Source: Castellaniella hirudinis_A (lineage in GTDB: Bacteria > Pseudomonadota > Gammaproteobacteria > Burkholderiales > Burkholderiaceae_B). Taken from it: 64,000 nt of DNA. The stretch is from assembly GCF_047468865.1 (NCBI RefSeq), contig NZ_JBLGTV010000009.1:1-64000 (forward strand). Direction: 5' to 3'. The position numbers and the translations under genes were made by a program. Position 1 is the first letter of the stretch. Every line of letters starts with the position of its first letter. Under the pieces are notes generated by a model, which did no database searches, was not told the origin of the DNA, and was given only the letters and a program-made list of their open reading frames with translations. Shown piece by piece: positions 18,052 to 27,608 of the stretch.

Positions 18052-18614
18052 GGCCTCTTTATTTCTCGGCATTCGCCATCCATGCATACGGATTCTAACC
18101 CCGGGTTTTGAGAAACACACGGCGGACAGCTACCCCAGGCCCTTGATTTTTCCGCCCGACACGGGCCATGTTCTGCGCCTCTCCCGCCTGGCTTCGACAG
18201 TTAACAATTCAATGTATTGATTTATAAAGGTTTTATTTCTTATCGCTCTACGTCTGGATGCGCCGTCGCTGCGTGTGTACCCTGCTCACGAGGAGTCAGC
18301 GCACTGCTCAATTTGTCCGGTTGCGCACTCAGGACATCAGCCAGGAGGGGATCATACTGCTTGATGGTCAAGGAGGGCGTCCTCGTCGGGAGAATATCGA
18401 AGATGTCGCCGCCAACGATAAGCACAGTCGTGTGGTGCATAGTGTGGTGCATATTTAGTCACCCCTGATGGCCCCTCGAAACGAAGCGGCGGGGATGATC
18501 GGCGGTTCCCGAAAATGCCTACAGGCTCATCCTCGTTTATGGAATAGCGCCGTTGTGACCAACTCGCGGCGGGACTTGCACCCGCAGGAGTACGCCCATG
18601 CTGGGCGCGCACGC
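18052..18614. other. Gene-poor stretch between the R-M pair and tRNA-Lys
   Basis: About 560 bases without a convincing gene. Short open frames on both strands (for example 18240-18452 minus, 70 codons) lack recognisable domains and good ribosome-binding sites. A 12-bp tandem repeat lies at 18430-18453. The position next to a tRNA 3' end and a low-GC restriction-modification pair fits the scar of an integrated element. I found no duplicated tRNA end that would mark an attachment site. Confidence 0.5.
18430..18453. repeat. 12-bp tandem duplication
   Basis: GTGTGGTGCATA occurs twice in direct succession within the gene-poor stretch beside tRNA-Lys. No function can be assigned. Confidence 0.8.
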
Positions 18615-18642
18615 AAAAAGGCCGGCTCTGAAGAACTGGCCT
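18615..18642 (-). terminator. Rho-independent terminator after tRNA-Lys
   Basis: On the minus strand AGGCC pairs with GGCCT around a 17-base loop region, followed directly by a run of T. It lies 17 bases past the encoded CCA of tRNA-Lys and would end its transcript. Confidence 0.75.
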
Positions 18643-18658
18643 GAGTGCTTGATATTCC

Positions 18659-18734
18659 TGGTGGGCAGTCAGGGACTCGAACCCTGGACCGACGGATTAA
18701 GAGTCCGCTGCTCTACCAACTGAGCTAACTGCCC
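18659..18734 (-). tRNA. tRNA-Lys (CTT anticodon)
   Basis: 76 bases including an encoded CCA. The acceptor GGGCAGT pairs with ACTGCCC, the D-loop region is AGCTCAGTTGGTAGAGC, the anticodon loop is CTCTTAA (anticodon CTT, lysine) and the T-loop is GGTTCGAGTCC. All arms pair. A terminator follows. Confidence 0.97.
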
Positions 18735-18803
18735 ATCGCGTGTTTTGCGAAGAACAAAACTATACACCTATTTTGATAGCGACGCAAAAAGCCCGCGCAG
18801 GCT

Positions 18804-20180
18804 TCAGATCGCCCGGGCGAGATCCGCGGCCAGGCCGACATAGCTGCGCGGCGTCATCTCCAGCAGCCGGGCCTTGGCATCGGCGGGCAGATCCAGCCCT
18901 TGGATGAATTCGCGCAAAGCGTCCTGGGTGATGCCCTTGCCACGGGTCAGGGCCTTGAGCTGCTCGTAGGGCTGGGGCAGGCCGTAGCGGCGCATGACGG
19001 TCTGCACCGGCTCGGCCAGGATTTCCCAGCACGCGTCGATGTCCGCATCAATGGCGGCGGCGTTGATTTCCAGCTTGCCCAGGCCGCGCAGGCAGGCGTC
19101 GTAGGCCACCAGGCTGTAGCCCAGGGCCACGCCCAGGTTGCGCAACACAGTGGAGTCGGTCAGGTCGCGCTGCCAGCGCGAGACAGGCAGTTTTTCGGAC
19201 AGATGGCGCAGCATGGCGTTGGCCAGCCCCAGGTTGCCTTCGGAATTCTCGAAGTCGATCGGGTTGACCTTATGCGGCATGGTGGACGACCCGACCTCGC
19301 CGTCTTTCAGGCGCTGCTTGAAGTACCCCAGCGAGATATACCCCCAGATGTCGCGGTTCAGATCCAGCAAGATGGTATTGGCGCGCGCGATGGCATCGAA
19401 CAACGCGGCCATCCAGTCGTGCGGCTCGATCTGGATGGAGTACGGGTTTTGCGTCAGGCCCAGGCCGTCCAGCACGCCGCCGGCGAATCGGGGCCAGTCG
19501 ATTTCCGGGTAGGCCGACAAGTGGGCGTTGTAATTGCCGGTGGCGCCGTTCATCTTGGCCAGGGGCTGCACGGCGCGGATGGTTTCCAGGGCGCGATCCA
19601 GGCGGGCGACGACGTTGGCGAATTCCTTGCCCATGGTGCTGGGGGTGGCCGGCTGGCCGTGGGTGCGCGACAACAGGGGCTGGCCGGCATGCTGGTGGGC
19701 CAATTCGCGCAGGCGGGCCGTCACGGCCGCCAGCGCGGGCACCACCACCAAGGATCGCGCCCGGCCCAGCATCAAGGCATGCGAGGTATTGTTGATGTCT
19801 TCGGACGTGCAGGCGAAATGGATGAATTCAGCCGCGCGGGATAATTCCGCATCGTCGGCCACCTGCTCTTTCAACCAGTATTCCACGGCCTTGACGTCGT
19901 GATTGGTGGTGCGCTCGATGGCTTTGATGCGGGCGGCGTCCGCCTCGGAAAACCCCTGAACCAAAGCCTGCAGGCGGCTGCGCGCCGCCGCCGAGAAAGC
20001 GGGCAGTTCGGGCAGGCCCGCATCCGACAGGCCGACCAGCCAGGCGACTTCGATTTCGACACGATGCGCCATGAAGCCGGCTTCGGACAAATAAGGCCGC
20101 AGGGAATCGGCCTTGGCCGCATAACGCCCATCCAGGGGCGAAAGCGCGTTCAAGGCGCTGAGTGTCGTGTCAATCTGCAT
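18804..20180 (-). CDS. purB: Adenylosuccinate lyase
   Basis: 458-residue cytosolic enzyme acting twice in purine synthesis (SAICAR to AICAR and adenylosuccinate to AMP, each releasing fumarate). The fumarase-superfamily signature SSTMPHKVNPIDFENSEGN is near residue 295, with the flexible catalytic serine in the first residues. The N-terminus LNALSPLDGRYAAKADSLRPY and the length match the long E. coli-type PurB. It is monocistronic between tRNA-Lys and the divergent GST gene. The 20181-20420 intergenic region shows no obvious operator. Confidence 0.97.
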   Translation of the reverse strand: MQIDTTLSALNALSPLDGRYAAKADSLRPYLSEAGFMAHRVEIEVAWLVGLSDAGLPELPAFSAAARSRLQALVQGFSEADAARIKAIERTTNHDVKAVEYWLKEQVADDAELSRAAEFIHFACTSEDINNTSHALMLGRARSLVVVPALAAVTARLRELAHQHAGQPLLSRTHGQPATPSTMGKEFANVVARLDRALETIRAVQPLAKMNGATGNYNAHLSAYPEIDWPRFAGGVLDGLGLTQNPYSIQIEPHDWMAALFDAIARANTILLDLNRDIWGYISLGYFKQRLKDGEVGSSTMPHKVNPIDFENSEGNLGLANAMLRHLSEKLPVSRWQRDLTDSTVLRNLGVALGYSLVAYDACLRGLGKLEINAAAIDADIDACWEILAEPVQTVMRRYGLPQPYEQLKALTRGKGITQDALREFIQGLDLPADAKARLLEMTPRSYVGLAADLARAI

Positions 20181-20420
20181 AGTGTGCTTGAAGGGATTGA
20201 AGGGGTTGAGAAAATGGCGATGAAAAAGCAGGGCGTCCGGGCCGGACGGCCTGCATCCTGACTTTTGATTCTAGCATTTTGCCGTGCTGTCAAGGCTTTC
20301 GGCAGATAAACCACACCCTAGCGGTAAATTTCTCTAAAAATCTGTCATCAATGGGTAGATGTCTGGATACGCCACGCCACCCTGATATACTTTTTTAGCC
20401 TTAGACTACCTCGGTTTGCC

Positions 20421-21035
20421 ATGAGATTGATCGGTTCACTGACCAGCCCCTACGTCCGCAAGGTCCGCATCGTGCTGGCAGAGAAAAAACTCGACTACGA
20501 ACTGATTCTGGACGATCCCTGGGGGCCGGCCACCCAGCTTGCAGCGCACAACCCCTTGGGTAAAGTCCCCTGCCTGATTCTGGACGAAAACGTATCCCTG
20601 TTCGATTCGCGCGTCATCGTCGAATACCTGGACACCCTGTCGCCTGTGGGCCGCCTGATCCCCCCGCCGGGGCGTGAACGCGTGACCGTCAAGCACTGGG
20701 AAGCCGTGGCCGACGGCATCATGGACGCCGCCGCGGCGGCATTTCTAGAGCTGCACCGTCGCCCCGAAGGCGTGCGCAGCCCCGATTTGGCCGCCCGCCA
20801 GGACACCAAGATCACCGCCGCCCTGGCTTATATGGATGCCCTGCTGGGCGAACAGCCTTATTGCATGGGGGTCAACCTGTGCCTGGCCGACATCGCGGTG
20901 GGCGCGGCCCTGGCCTACCTGGATCTGCGCACGCCCGACCTGGGCTGGCGCGACCAGCACGCCAACCTCGCCCGGCTGGCCGAAAAACTGGATGCGCGGC
21001 CTTCCTTCATGTCGACCCGCCCGCCGGCGGCATAG
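20421..21035 (+). CDS. Glutathione S-transferase family protein (YibF-like)
   Basis: 204-residue two-domain GST. The N-terminal thioredoxin-like fold carries TSPYVRKVRIVLAEKKLDYE with Ser/Tyr near the glutathione site, the cis-proline motif GKVPCLI and the gamma-glutamyl contact DSRVIVEYL. The helical C-terminal domain has CLADIAVGAALAYLDLR with the N-capping Asp. It resembles E. coli YibF. The substrate is unknown. It is divergent from purB and convergent with mnmA. Confidence 0.9.
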   Translation: MRLIGSLTSPYVRKVRIVLAEKKLDYELILDDPWGPATQLAAHNPLGKVPCLILDENVSLFDSRVIVEYLDTLSPVGRLIPPPGRERVTVKHWEAVADGIMDAAAAAFLELHRRPEGVRSPDLAARQDTKITAALAYMDALLGEQPYCMGVNLCLADIAVGAALAYLDLRTPDLGWRDQHANLARLAEKLDARPSFMSTRPPAA

Positions 21036-21051
21036 CCCCCGGCCGGTTTCT

Positions 21052-22194
21052 TCAGATAATCACCCCGCCGCCCAGGCAGACGTCGCCGTCGTACAGCACG
21101 GCCGACTGCCCCGGCGTGACCGCCCACTGAGGCGCGGCAAAGGACAGCCGAAAAGCCCGCGTGTCTTGTACCGCCAGCGTGCAGGGCGCATCGCTTTGCC
21201 GGTAACGGGTCTTGGCGCCATAGGCGCCGGGTGCCGGGGGCTCGCCCGCCACCCAACTGGCATCCTGGGCGGATAAATCAGCCGACAACAACCAAGGATG
21301 GTCGTGCCCCTGCACCACGATCAGGGTGTTGTCCGCCAGGTTTTTGCGCGCGACATACCAGGCGTCGGCGGTGCCGTCGTCGCGCTGGCGACCGCGCACC
21401 CCGCCGATCCCCAGGCCCTTGCGCTGGCCCAGCGTATAAAAGGCCAGCCCCTGGTGCTGGCCCAGCAGCCGGCCTTCGGGCGTGCGCATGGGGCCGGCCT
21501 GGGTGGGCAGGTAGCGGTTGAGGAATTCCCGGAAAGGCCGCTCGCCGATAAAGCAAATCCCGGTGGAATCCTTTTTGGCGGCATTGGGCAGGCCGATGTC
21601 CCGGGCGATGCGCCGGACTTCGGTCTTGGGCATTTCGCCCAGGGGAAACAGCGTGCGCGACAGCTGCGCCTGATTCAGGCGATGCAGAAAGTAGCTTTGA
21701 TCCTTGCCGGCATCTGTGGCTTTCAGCAGCTGGCTGCGCGCCTGCCCGCCCGCGGACACGCGCCGCACTCGGGCATAATGGCCAGTGGCGATGTAATCGG
21801 CCCCCAGGCCCATGGCATGATCCAGGAAGGCCTTGAATTTGATTTCGGCATTGCACAAGACGTCGGGATTGGGGGTGCGGCCCGCGGAATATTCACGCAG
21901 GAACTCGGCGAAGACCCGGTCTTTGTACTCGGCGGCGAAATTGACGGCTTCGATGTCCACCCCCACCACGTCGGCCACGCTGGCGGCGTCCAGCCAATCC
22001 TGGCGCGACGAGCAGTATTCGCTGTCGTCATCGTCTTCCCAGTTCTTCATGAACAGGCCCACCACCTGGTAGCCCTGTTGTTTCAGCAACCAGGCCGTGA
22101 CGGAGGAATCCACCCCGCCGGACATGCCCACCACCACGCGCGCGCCCGCGGGGGGGCGCTGATCCCGATCCGGCAGAATGGAAAAATCAGCCAT
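21052..22194 (-). CDS. mnmA: tRNA-specific 2-thiouridylase MnmA
   Basis: 380-residue enzyme that thiolates the wobble uridine of tRNA-Lys, -Glu and -Gln in the cytosol. The PP-loop SGGVDSSV is near residues 25-32. The catalytic cysteines are in NPDVLCNAEIKF and GICFIGERPF, and the beta-barrel C-terminus includes GQSAVLYDGDVCLGGGVI. Its start overlaps the glcF stop by eight bases, so it appears to be translated from the glycolate oxidase transcript, an unrelated function. Confidence 0.97.
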   Translation of the reverse strand: MADFSILPDRDQRPPAGARVVVGMSGGVDSSVTAWLLKQQGYQVVGLFMKNWEDDDDSEYCSSRQDWLDAASVADVVGVDIEAVNFAAEYKDRVFAEFLREYSAGRTPNPDVLCNAEIKFKAFLDHAMGLGADYIATGHYARVRRVSAGGQARSQLLKATDAGKDQSYFLHRLNQAQLSRTLFPLGEMPKTEVRRIARDIGLPNAAKKDSTGICFIGERPFREFLNRYLPTQAGPMRTPEGRLLGQHQGLAFYTLGQRKGLGIGGVRGRQRDDGTADAWYVARKNLADNTLIVVQGHDHPWLLSADLSAQDASWVAGEPPAPGAYGAKTRYRQSDAPCTLAVQDTRAFRLSFAAPQWAVTPGQSAVLYDGDVCLGGGVII

Positions 22195-23416
22195 GCATGG
22201 CCTCGTCTACGGTTTCGATCCAGTGGCGCACAGGGGTGTCCGTGCCGCTTTGCAGGTGGCAGATACACCCGATGTTGGCCGATACGATGGTATCGGGCAA
22301 GGTGGTCTGGATGGCCTGCAGCTTGCGGTCGCGCAAGGCCTTGGACAGCTTGGGCTGGGTAATGGAATAAGTGCCCGCCGAGCCGCAGCACAGGTGGGCC
22401 TCGTCGAAATGCTGCAAATCAAAGCCCAGGTCGGCCAGCAGGCGTTCGGTGAGGGGCCGCAGGCCCTGCCAGTGCTGCAGGGTACAGGGGGGGTGAAAGG
22501 CGCTGCGCCCCGGGGGGCGCTTCATCTTGGCGCGCACCTGGCCGGCCATGGGGGCCAGGAACTGGGCGATGTCCTGCACATACGGCATCAGCCGGGCGGC
22601 CCGGTCGGCGTAGGCCGGGTCGTGCTGCAGATGGTGGGCGTAGTCCTTGAGCATGCCGCCGCAGCCGGACGCATTGACGATGACGGCTTCGACCTGGCCG
22701 GATTCCAGCAGCGGCAGCCAGGCATCCACATTGGCCCGCATCTGGTCGCGGGCGGCGTCCTGGGCATCCAGGTGAAAATTGATGGCCCCGCAGCAACCCG
22801 AACCCGCCGCAAAACGCGTGCCCACGCCCAAGGTGTCCAGCACCCGCTGGGTGGCGGCATCAATGGACGGCAGCATGGCCGGCTGCACGCAGTTACTGAG
22901 CATCAGCACCTGGCGGGCGTGGCGTCCGCCATGCACCGGAACAGGCCCGGCCGGGCGCGGCACCGCGATTTTCCCCTGCAGGACGGCGGGCAGCACGGGG
23001 CGCACCCAGCGGCCCACCCGGTACAGGGGCGCGAAAGCGGGCGACAACATCAGGCGGCGCAAGGCGCCGCGCAACAGGCGCTGGTGCCACGGGCGCCGCA
23101 CCCTTTCGCTGACCAGTTGACGGCCGATATCCACCAATTTGCCGTATTCCACCCCCGACGGGCAGGTGGTTTCGCAGTTGCGGCAGGTCAGGCAGCGATC
23201 CAGGTGCTGCTGGGTGACATAGGTGGGCTGCACGCCTTCCAGCACTTGTTTCATCTGGTAGATGCGCCCGCGCGGGCTGTCGAGCTCGTCGCCCAGGATC
23301 TGGTACGTGGGACAGGTGGCCAGGCAAAAACCGCAGTGCACGCAGCGGCGCAGGATTTCTTCGGCCTCGCGGCCGTAATCCGTGTCGCGGGCCCACTCGG
23401 CAAGTTGGGTTTGCAT
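22187..23416 (-). CDS. glcF: Glycolate oxidase iron-sulfur subunit
   Basis: 409-residue electron-transfer subunit with two 4Fe-4S clusters in the N-terminal quarter (Cys25/28/31/35 and Cys75/78/81/85). Two CCG-type cysteine-rich domains follow (GSGCCGAINFH and LCCGSAGTYSI). It works with GlcD and GlcE to oxidise glycolate to glyoxylate at the membrane and pass electrons to quinone. Operon order is glcD-glcE-glcF, then mnmA. Confidence 0.96.
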   Translation of the reverse strand: MQTQLAEWARDTDYGREAEEILRRCVHCGFCLATCPTYQILGDELDSPRGRIYQMKQVLEGVQPTYVTQQHLDRCLTCRNCETTCPSGVEYGKLVDIGRQLVSERVRRPWHQRLLRGALRRLMLSPAFAPLYRVGRWVRPVLPAVLQGKIAVPRPAGPVPVHGGRHARQVLMLSNCVQPAMLPSIDAATQRVLDTLGVGTRFAAGSGCCGAINFHLDAQDAARDQMRANVDAWLPLLESGQVEAVIVNASGCGGMLKDYAHHLQHDPAYADRAARLMPYVQDIAQFLAPMAGQVRAKMKRPPGRSAFHPPCTLQHWQGLRPLTERLLADLGFDLQHFDEAHLCCGSAGTYSITQPKLSKALRDRKLQAIQTTLPDTIVSANIGCICHLQSGTDTPVRHWIETVDEAMHG

Positions 23417-23431
23417 GATGAATCTGAGTCC

Positions 23432-24526
23432 TTAAAGCTCCGGGGCCAGGCGGCGCGGGTTGAACACCGTGGCCGGATCGAATTCCTGTTTCAGCCGCCG
23501 ATGGATCTGCAAAACCCCGGCCGACAGGGGGTGAAACGTGGTGACGTCGCGCGACACCCCGCCCCGATGATACAAGCAGGCCGAGCCCCCCATGGCCTGT
23601 ACCCGCGCCCGCAACGCGGCGGCGTCCTGCGGGCCGCCCAGCCAGCGGCGGGCGCCGCCCCATTCGTGCAGGCTGGGGCCCAGGCCCAGCGCCGGGGTAT
23701 TGGGCGGCAGGCTCAGGCGCCACAAAGGACGCTGCTGGAAAAACGCATGGGTCTGGTCGCGCAGGCCCAGCCAGAAAGCCTCTGCCTGGTCGTCCGCCAG
23801 GGCTTCACCGCCCAGGACGGACTGGGCCTGGCGCACGGCGGACTCATTGCCCGACAGGCGCACCAGCAGGCGGCCGGCACCCGCGCCATCGTCGGGCAGC
23901 CAGGCGGTGGCCGACACCGGCAGCGGCTGCGCGCGCCAGCGCAGGCAATGCGCCAAGGCGGCGGCTTCATCGAGCGCCAGCACCCGGGTGGCTTCGCAGC
24001 GCGGCCGGGGCAGGACTTTGATGGAAATTTCGACCAGGGCGCCGAGTATCCCCAGGGATCCGGCCATCAGGCGGGACAGATCGTAACCCGCCACGTTTTT
24101 CATGACTTCGCCGCCAAAGCGCAGCACATTGCCATCGGTGCCGAGGACTCGGGCGCCCAGGACGAAATCCGCCAGCGGCCCGGCCGCCATGCGTCGCGGG
24201 CCGGACAGCCCCGTCGAAATACAACCGCCCAAGGTGCCGGCGGCCCCGAAACGCGGCGGCTCGAAAGCCAGCATCTGCCCATGCTCGGCCAGCACGGCCT
24301 CGATCTCGGCCAGCGGCGTGCCGGCGCGGGCGGTCAACACCAGTTCGGCGGGCTCGTACCCGACCACCCCCTGATACACGGAGAGATCCAACCAGGACAA
24401 GGCATCGTCCGGGGGCAGGGGTTCGCCGTAGAACAGACGGGTGCCGCCGCCCCGGATCATGAGTGGCCGCTTGGCGGCGCGGGCAGTGACCACCTGCTCG
24501 CTCAGTTCTGACAAGACGAATTCCAT
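23432..24526 (-). CDS. glcE: Glycolate oxidase FAD-binding subunit
   Basis: 364-residue FAD-binding PCMH/VAO-type protein, shorter than GlcD. The FAD site shows KRPLMIRGGGTRLFYGEPL and GTLGGCISTGLSGPRRMAAGPLADFVLGAR. The chain lacks the large substrate domain of GlcD, as normal for GlcE. It sits 15 bases upstream of glcF and 60 bases downstream of glcD. Confidence 0.94.
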   Translation of the reverse strand: MEFVLSELSEQVVTARAAKRPLMIRGGGTRLFYGEPLPPDDALSWLDLSVYQGVVGYEPAELVLTARAGTPLAEIEAVLAEHGQMLAFEPPRFGAAGTLGGCISTGLSGPRRMAAGPLADFVLGARVLGTDGNVLRFGGEVMKNVAGYDLSRLMAGSLGILGALVEISIKVLPRPRCEATRVLALDEAAALAHCLRWRAQPLPVSATAWLPDDGAGAGRLLVRLSGNESAVRQAQSVLGGEALADDQAEAFWLGLRDQTHAFFQQRPLWRLSLPPNTPALGLGPSLHEWGGARRWLGGPQDAAALRARVQAMGGSACLYHRGGVSRDVTTFHPLSAGVLQIHRRLKQEFDPATVFNPRRLAPEL

Positions 24527-24586
24527 AGGACGATTTCAGGACGTTAAGGCGTTTGAGGCTTCAGGGTTGCGGGGCGCGGAGCTTCT

Positions 24587-26083
24587 TCAGAAACGCGGAA
24601 TATCGGGAAAGCGCAGCTGGCCCTGGTGCACGTGCATCTTGCCGTATTCGGCGCAGCGCACCAGCGTGGGGATGAGCTTCAGCGGATTGAGCAGGCCATA
24701 GGGATCGAAGGCCCGCTTGAATGCCGAAAAAGCGTCGAGTTCTTCGCGGGTGAACTGCGTGCACATCTGGTTGATTTTTTCGATGCCCACACCGTGTTCG
24801 CCGGTAATGGTGCCCCCCACCTGGACGCAGAGTTCGAGGATCGCCGCGCCAAAGGCCTCGGCGCGCTCGACTTCGTCGGGCTGGTTGGCATCGAACAGGA
24901 TCAGGGGGTGCAGGTTGCCGTCGCCGGCATGGAAGACGTTGGAACAACGCAGCCCGAACCGGGTCTCCATCTGGGTGATCGCCGCCAGGACTTTGCCCAG
25001 GTGGCGGCGCGGGATGGTGCCGTCCATGCAATAGTAGTCGGGCGAGATCCGGCCCGCCGCCGGAAAGGCGTTTTTGCGCCCTGCCCAGAATTTCAGGCGC
25101 TCGGCCTCGGATGCCGACACCTGCAGGCGGCTGGCGCCAACGTCGCGCAGCAGGGTTTCGACGCGGGCGATTTCCTCGGCGACCTCGTCGGGCGTGCCGT
25201 CGGATTCGCACAGCAGGATGGCCTCGGCGTCCAGGTCGTAGCCCGCCTGGACAAAGGGCTCGACCATGTGCACGGCGCGCTTGTCCATGAGTTCGAGCCC
25301 CGCCGGGATGATGCCATCGGCAATGAGGCGCGTGACGCCTTCGCCGGCGAGTTCGACGCTGGGAAAACTGGCCATCACCACCTGGGCCAGTTGCGGGCGA
25401 GGAATCAGGCGCACGGTGACTTCGGTGACCAGGCCCAGCATGCCTTCAGAACCGATGAAAGCCTGCAGCAGGTTAAGCCCCGGGGCATCGGGGGCCTCGC
25501 CGCCTAGCTCGACGACATCGCCCTCGATGGTGACCATGCGGATGCGCAAGACGTTGTGCACGGTCAGGCCGTACTTGAGACAATGCACCCCGCCGGAATT
25601 CTCGGCCACGTTGCCGCCGATCGAACAGGCGATCTGGCTGGACGGATCGGGCGCGTAGTACAGGCCGTGCGCGGCGGCGGCTTCGGAAATCGCCAGGTTG
25701 CGCACGCCCGGCCCCACCACGGCCGTGCAGGACAACGGATCGAGGCGGATGATGCGGTTGAGCTTGGCCAGCCCCAGCACGACCCCCTGGGGATGCGGCG
25801 TGGCCCCGCCGGACAGGCCCGTGCCCGCCCCGCGCGGCACCACGGGCACGTTGAAATCGCGGCAGGCCCGCAGCACGGCGATCACCTGGGCCTCGGACTC
25901 GGGCAGCACCACCACGGGCGGCAGTTCGCGGTACAGCACCAGCCCGTCGCATTCGTAGACGCGGGTCTGATCCACCCGCGTGAGGATGCAGTGGGCCGGC
26001 ACCTGAGCCCCGATACGGGCCAGAAAACCGGAAAAATCCGGCAAGGCAGCGGCGGCGTGCGCGGAAACGGAGGCGGTATCCAT
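24587..26083 (-). CDS. glcD: Glycolate oxidase catalytic FAD-linked subunit
   Basis: 498-residue VAO-family flavoprotein catalysing glycolate oxidation. The FAD-binding segment PVVPRGAGTGLSGGATPHPQG lies near residues 95-115, and SIGGNVAENSGGVHCLKYG is also conserved. The active-site histidines lie in FHAGDGNLHPLILFD, and GTITGEHGVGIEK is the closing motif. Length and order are standard. A related oxidase gene lies immediately upstream. Confidence 0.96.
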   Translation of the reverse strand: MDTASVSAHAAAALPDFSGFLARIGAQVPAHCILTRVDQTRVYECDGLVLYRELPPVVVLPESEAQVIAVLRACRDFNVPVVPRGAGTGLSGGATPHPQGVVLGLAKLNRIIRLDPLSCTAVVGPGVRNLAISEAAAAHGLYYAPDPSSQIACSIGGNVAENSGGVHCLKYGLTVHNVLRIRMVTIEGDVVELGGEAPDAPGLNLLQAFIGSEGMLGLVTEVTVRLIPRPQLAQVVMASFPSVELAGEGVTRLIADGIIPAGLELMDKRAVHMVEPFVQAGYDLDAEAILLCESDGTPDEVAEEIARVETLLRDVGASRLQVSASEAERLKFWAGRKNAFPAAGRISPDYYCMDGTIPRRHLGKVLAAITQMETRFGLRCSNVFHAGDGNLHPLILFDANQPDEVERAEAFGAAILELCVQVGGTITGEHGVGIEKINQMCTQFTREELDAFSAFKRAFDPYGLLNPLKLIPTLVRCAEYGKMHVHQGQLRFPDIPRF

Positions 26084-26098
26084 GGCGATTATTGGGGT

Positions 26099-27517
26099 TC
26101 AGGCGGGCGGCAAAGGCAACATCTTACCCGGGTTGAGAATGTCCAGCGGGTCCAGCGCGGCTTTCAGCGCCCGCATGACCGCCAGCGCATCGTCGCCGTG
26201 CTCGGCCCGCATGAAGGCCTGTTTGTGCAGGCCGATGCCGTGCTCGCCGGTGCAGGTGCCGTCCATGTCGATGGCGCGCTGCACCAGGCGCTGATTGAGG
26301 GCCTCGGACTCGGCCCATTCGGCCGGGTTATCGGGGTCGAGCAGCATCAGCACATGGAAATTGCCGTCGCCCACATGGCCCACGATGGTATAGGGAAAGG
26401 CGGCCGCATCCAGCTCGCGCGCGGTATCGCCCACGCATTCGGCCAGGCGGGAGATCGGCACGCAGACATCCGTGGTGCTGGATCGGCATCCCGGGCGCAG
26501 GCCCAGGCCGGCGAAATAGGCATTGTGCCGGGCGATCCACAGGCGGCTGCGGTCTTCGGGGCGCTCGGCCCATTCGAAGTCCATCCCGCCGTGTTCCTGC
26601 GTGATCTGCTGCACGGTTTCGGCCTGTTCGCGCACCCCGGCGGGGCTGCCGTGGAATTCAAACAGCAGCAAGGGGGATTCGTGCAGGCTCAGGTGGCTGT
26701 ACTGGTTGGTGGCACGCACCGCCCCGGTATCCATGAATTCGACCCGCGCCACGGGAACGCCCATCTGGATGACGTCGATGACGCTGCGCACGGCGGCATC
26801 CAGGTCGGGGAAGTTGCAGATGGCCGCCGAAACCGCCTCGGGCTGGGGATACAGCCGCACCGTGACCTCGACGATGATGCCCAAGGTGCCCTCGCTGCCC
26901 ACGAACAGGCGGGTCAGGTCGTAGCCGGCGGATGATTTGCGCGCCCGGTTGGCGGTGGTGATGACCCGGCCATCGGCAGTGACGACTTTGAGGGACATGA
27001 CGGTGTCGCGCATCGTGCCATAGCGCACGGCATTGGTGCCCGATGCGCGGGTGGCCGCCATGCCGCCCAGGCTGGCGTCGGCGCCGGGGTCGATGGCAAA
27101 GAACAGGCCGGTATCGCGCAGGGCGTCGTTGAGCTGCTTGCGTGTGACGCCGGCCTGCACGGTGGCCGTGAAGTCTTCGGCATGCACCCGCAGGATCTGG
27201 TTCATGCGGGACAAATCCAGGCACACCCCGCCCTGCACCGCCAGGATGTGGCCTTCGAGGGAAGACCCCGCGCCGAACGGGATCAGGGCCACCCCGTGGC
27301 GATGGCAGTGACGCGCCACCCAGGACACGTCATCCACCGACTGGGCATAGACCACGGCATCGGGCGGCATGACCGGGTACGGCGATTCATCGCGGCCGTG
27401 GTGCTCGCGCACGGACAGGGCGGTGGCGCAGCGGTCGCCGAAATGATCCCGCAGCGCCTGAATGAACCCTGCCGGAATCGGCCGGGGCTGCTGTGCCAGA
27501 TGCAATGTGTCCATCAA
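26099..27517 (-). CDS. FAD-linked oxidase, D-lactate dehydrogenase (cytochrome)-like
   Basis: 472-residue paralogue of GlcD with the same two-domain layout: FAD segment IPFGAGSSLEGHILAVQGG, ASLGGMAATRASGTNAVRYG, the catalytic HVGDGNFHVLMLLD and the closing GTCTGEHGIGLHKQ. Such proteins oxidise D-lactate or other D-2-hydroxy acids. It lies 15 bases upstream of glcD and probably opens that operon, so it may widen the range of 2-hydroxy acids used. The exact substrate is not decidable from sequence. Confidence 0.88.
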   Translation of the reverse strand: MMDTLHLAQQPRPIPAGFIQALRDHFGDRCATALSVREHHGRDESPYPVMPPDAVVYAQSVDDVSWVARHCHRHGVALIPFGAGSSLEGHILAVQGGVCLDLSRMNQILRVHAEDFTATVQAGVTRKQLNDALRDTGLFFAIDPGADASLGGMAATRASGTNAVRYGTMRDTVMSLKVVTADGRVITTANRARKSSAGYDLTRLFVGSEGTLGIIVEVTVRLYPQPEAVSAAICNFPDLDAAVRSVIDVIQMGVPVARVEFMDTGAVRATNQYSHLSLHESPLLLFEFHGSPAGVREQAETVQQITQEHGGMDFEWAERPEDRSRLWIARHNAYFAGLGLRPGCRSSTTDVCVPISRLAECVGDTARELDAAAFPYTIVGHVGDGNFHVLMLLDPDNPAEWAESEALNQRLVQRAIDMDGTCTGEHGIGLHKQAFMRAEHGDDALAVMRALKAALDPLDILNPGKMLPLPPA

Positions 27518-27608
27518 TGATCCTGAAATGGCCCGTGAAAACCGGAAAACCCTTTGATTCTACCCGGCTGCCCGCCCTGCGGGCGGAAAGCCGGCACGCC
27601 CCGCCGGG

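Noticed and set aside
18240..18452. 70-codon minus-strand open frame near tRNA-Lys as an integrase remnant
   Set aside because: No integrase catalytic residues are visible, and no duplicated tRNA end was found as an attachment site.
22178..24511. A 777-codon open frame on the plus strand across glcF-glcE
   Set aside because: Shadow of the glycolate oxidase genes with low-complexity His/Gln/Gly composition and no recognisable domain.
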